Translations under genes and position numbers: made by a program
Assembly (NCBI GenBank): GCA_002424625.1
Contig: DIKR01000004.1
Location: 1-7,527, forward strand
Source of the DNA: Desulfuromonadaceae bacterium UBA5613
GTDB taxonomy: Bacteria; Desulfobacterota; Desulfuromonadia; Desulfuromonadales; UBA2197
Direction: 5' to 3'
Length of the DNA stretch: 7,527 nucleotides
The notes under the pieces: model-generated
Databases searched by the model: none
What the model saw: the letters and a program-made list of their open reading frames with translations, nothing else
Told to the model about the DNA's origin: nothing
In this document: positions 6,864 to 7,527 of the stretch, in pieces
Position numbering within the stretch: the stretch's first letter is position 1
Layout of the letters: every line of letters starts with the position of its first letter

Positions 6864-7112
6864 ATGGTTGAACATCTTGACGTCTACATGCGGGACATCC
6901 GCGTTGGAAGCCTGAGCCGGGAGAACGGACGCCTCACTTTCGAATATGACCGCCAGTGGCTGGCGTCCTCTGAGCGCCATCCTATTTCTCTTTCGCTTCC
7001 CCTGCGCGAATCTCCCTTTGCCGACGCCGAAACCCGGACCTGGTTTGGAAATCTGTTGCCTGAGGGTGACGTTCTCAAGGTATCCAGAAAAATCGAATTG
7101 GTAAAAGAATAA
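6864..7112 (+). pseudogene. Truncated hipA-like gene (N-terminal subdomain only)
   Basis: The 82-residue product matches the start of HipA: VEHLDVYMRDIRVGSLSRENGRLTFEYD, then ISLSLPLRE, and FGNLLPEG at residues 61-68. Right after LPEG the similarity ends, and 14 unrelated residues follow to the stop. The remaining 340 or so residues, with the kinase site, are absent, and no HipA-like sequence resumes in any frame before 7402. ATG 6864 has AGGA (6853-6856) seven bases upstream; a GTG at 6858 is the alternative start. Most likely this is a toxin cut by deletion. A HipS-like protein of the three-part HipBST system, which equals this same subdomain, is the alternative, but no hipT follows. The product might still bind HipB. 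Confidence 0.75.
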
Positions 7113-7150
7113 TATTTTTATTTAGTTGTCGAATCAGTTGTATGGCCACC

Positions 7151-7184
7151 GCCCCTTTGACTTCGTCGGAGGGGCAATTTTTTT
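7151..7184 (+). terminator. Strong rho-independent terminator
   Basis: GCCCCT (7151-7156) pairs with AGGGGC (7170-7175), and the stem continues inward with two G-T and three normal pairs around a TTC loop, giving about 11 pairs. A run of seven T (7178-7184) follows two bases after the stem. It ends plus-strand transcription from the truncated hip unit before the ABC transporter gene. Confidence 0.85.
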
Positions 7185-7218
7185 GGTTCAAATTTTGGAG
7201 CGGAATGAGTTGATTTTT

Positions 7219-7229
7219 TGACCAGGTCA
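7219..7229. promoter_or_regulatory. Palindrome in the leader of the ABC transporter gene
   Basis: TGACCAGGTCA is a perfect 11-base palindrome with one central base, set in the 218-base AT-rich gap 7185-7402. Further down, TTGATA (7309-7314) and TGATAA (7333-7338), 18 bases apart, form a weak promoter candidate. The gap is otherwise without genes. The palindrome could be a repressor site for the transporter, but nothing here identifies the protein. Confidence 0.25.
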
Positions 7230-7402
7230 GCGAACTCTGGCCGGTGTTACCTCGCAGATTGATATGATGCATCCCATGGGGTTTAAGACTGGCGGATTTT
7301 TGAATTGGTTGATATAAATTAAATAAATTGAATGATAAGTACGGGTGATAGTGTTTATCCAGAAAGGAAAAACCCAACTGATATCTCAGGGAAGGAACAA
7401 CC

Positions 7403-7527
7403 ATGTCACTGGTAAGTGCAGAACAGGTACGCAAGATTTATCGCACCGGCGAAACAGAAGTGGAGGCATTGAAGGGAGTTAGTTTTCAAATCGGTACCGG
7501 CTCGTTTGTCTCCTTTGTCGGCCCTTC
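7403..7527 (+). CDS. ABC transporter ATP-binding protein, LolD/MacB type (5' end)
   Basis: The frame starts at ATG 7403 with AAGGA (7392-7396) six bases upstream and runs off the window after 41 codons. The N-terminus reads VRKIYRTGETEVEALKGVSFQI, then GSFVSFVGP. This matches the first strands of ATPases of the LolD/MacB/FtsE group, in which a 'Y..G...V.ALkgVsf.i' segment is followed by the Walker A loop; the window ends just as the Walker A sequence (GPS...) begins. Such proteins drive lipoprotein release, macrolide or peptide export, or related envelope functions, usually with a permease gene next to them. The terminator at 7151-7184 and the long leader show that it is a separate transcription unit. 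The substrate cannot be told from this part. Confidence 0.88.
   Translation, partial: MSLVSAEQVRKIYRTGETEVEALKGVSFQIGTGSFVSFVGP

Noticed and set aside
7289..7304. Sigma-54-like promoter before the ABC transporter gene
   Set aside because: CTGGC is present, but the GC of the -12 element is replaced by AA at the required spacing.
7113..7402. Continuation of the second hipA after a frameshift
   Set aside because: No frame downstream shows HipA motifs such as the kinase loop; the region is AT-rich, with a terminator and a promoter region, so a simple frameshift does not explain the loss.
7075..7434. Minus-strand open frame of 119 codons over the hip/ABC gap
   Set aside because: It crosses the terminator hairpin and the ABC gene start, with low-complexity composition and no family signal.

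Overview
The window reads as part of an accessory (defence/mobile) region of a Gram-negative bacterium. Gene content (Dnd, a stand-alone LigD-type phosphoesterase, a SEC-C protein, stacked toxin-antitoxin modules, a LolD/MacB-type ABC ATPase) would fit a deltaproteobacterial, Geobacter/Desulfuromonas-like host, but that assignment is a low-confidence inference.

Left part (1-3333, plus strand). The window opens inside the last codons of dndD, followed by dndE and the cysteine desulfurase dndA. This is the 3' end of a DNA phosphorothioation (sulfur modification) operon. Three more genes follow in the same direction with short gaps: an unrecognised 81-residue protein with a strong ribosome site, a stand-alone LigD-type 3'-phosphoesterase with all expected catalytic residues, and a SEC-C zinc-motif protein with a large uncharacterised C-terminal part. 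No dndFGH-type restriction genes lie on this side.

Middle part (about 3309-6250, mainly minus strand). An AbiE-type antitoxin gene (abiEi) is intact, but its toxin partner abiEii is cut to a start codon and about 14 recognisable codons. Next come an unrecognised C-terminal-looking gene fragment and an orphan terminal-repeat block of an IS21-family insertion sequence. Then follows a complete hipB-hipA toxin-antitoxin operon. Its promoter sits inside a striking array of palindromic sites, three of them repeated with an exact 49-base period; these are probably HipB operators.

Right part (6250-7527, plus strand). About 350 bases with at most a decayed gene remnant lead to a second hipB-like gene. 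It is followed by a hipA-like gene that stops after 82 residues, so it is either a truncated toxin or a HipS-like small protein. A strong rho-independent terminator closes this unit, and a new ABC-transporter ATPase gene starts at 7403 and runs off the window.

Taken together: a DNA-modification operon with possible repair-like accessory genes, flanked by a graveyard of toxin-antitoxin modules. In two of the three modules the antitoxin is intact while the toxin is lost or cut.
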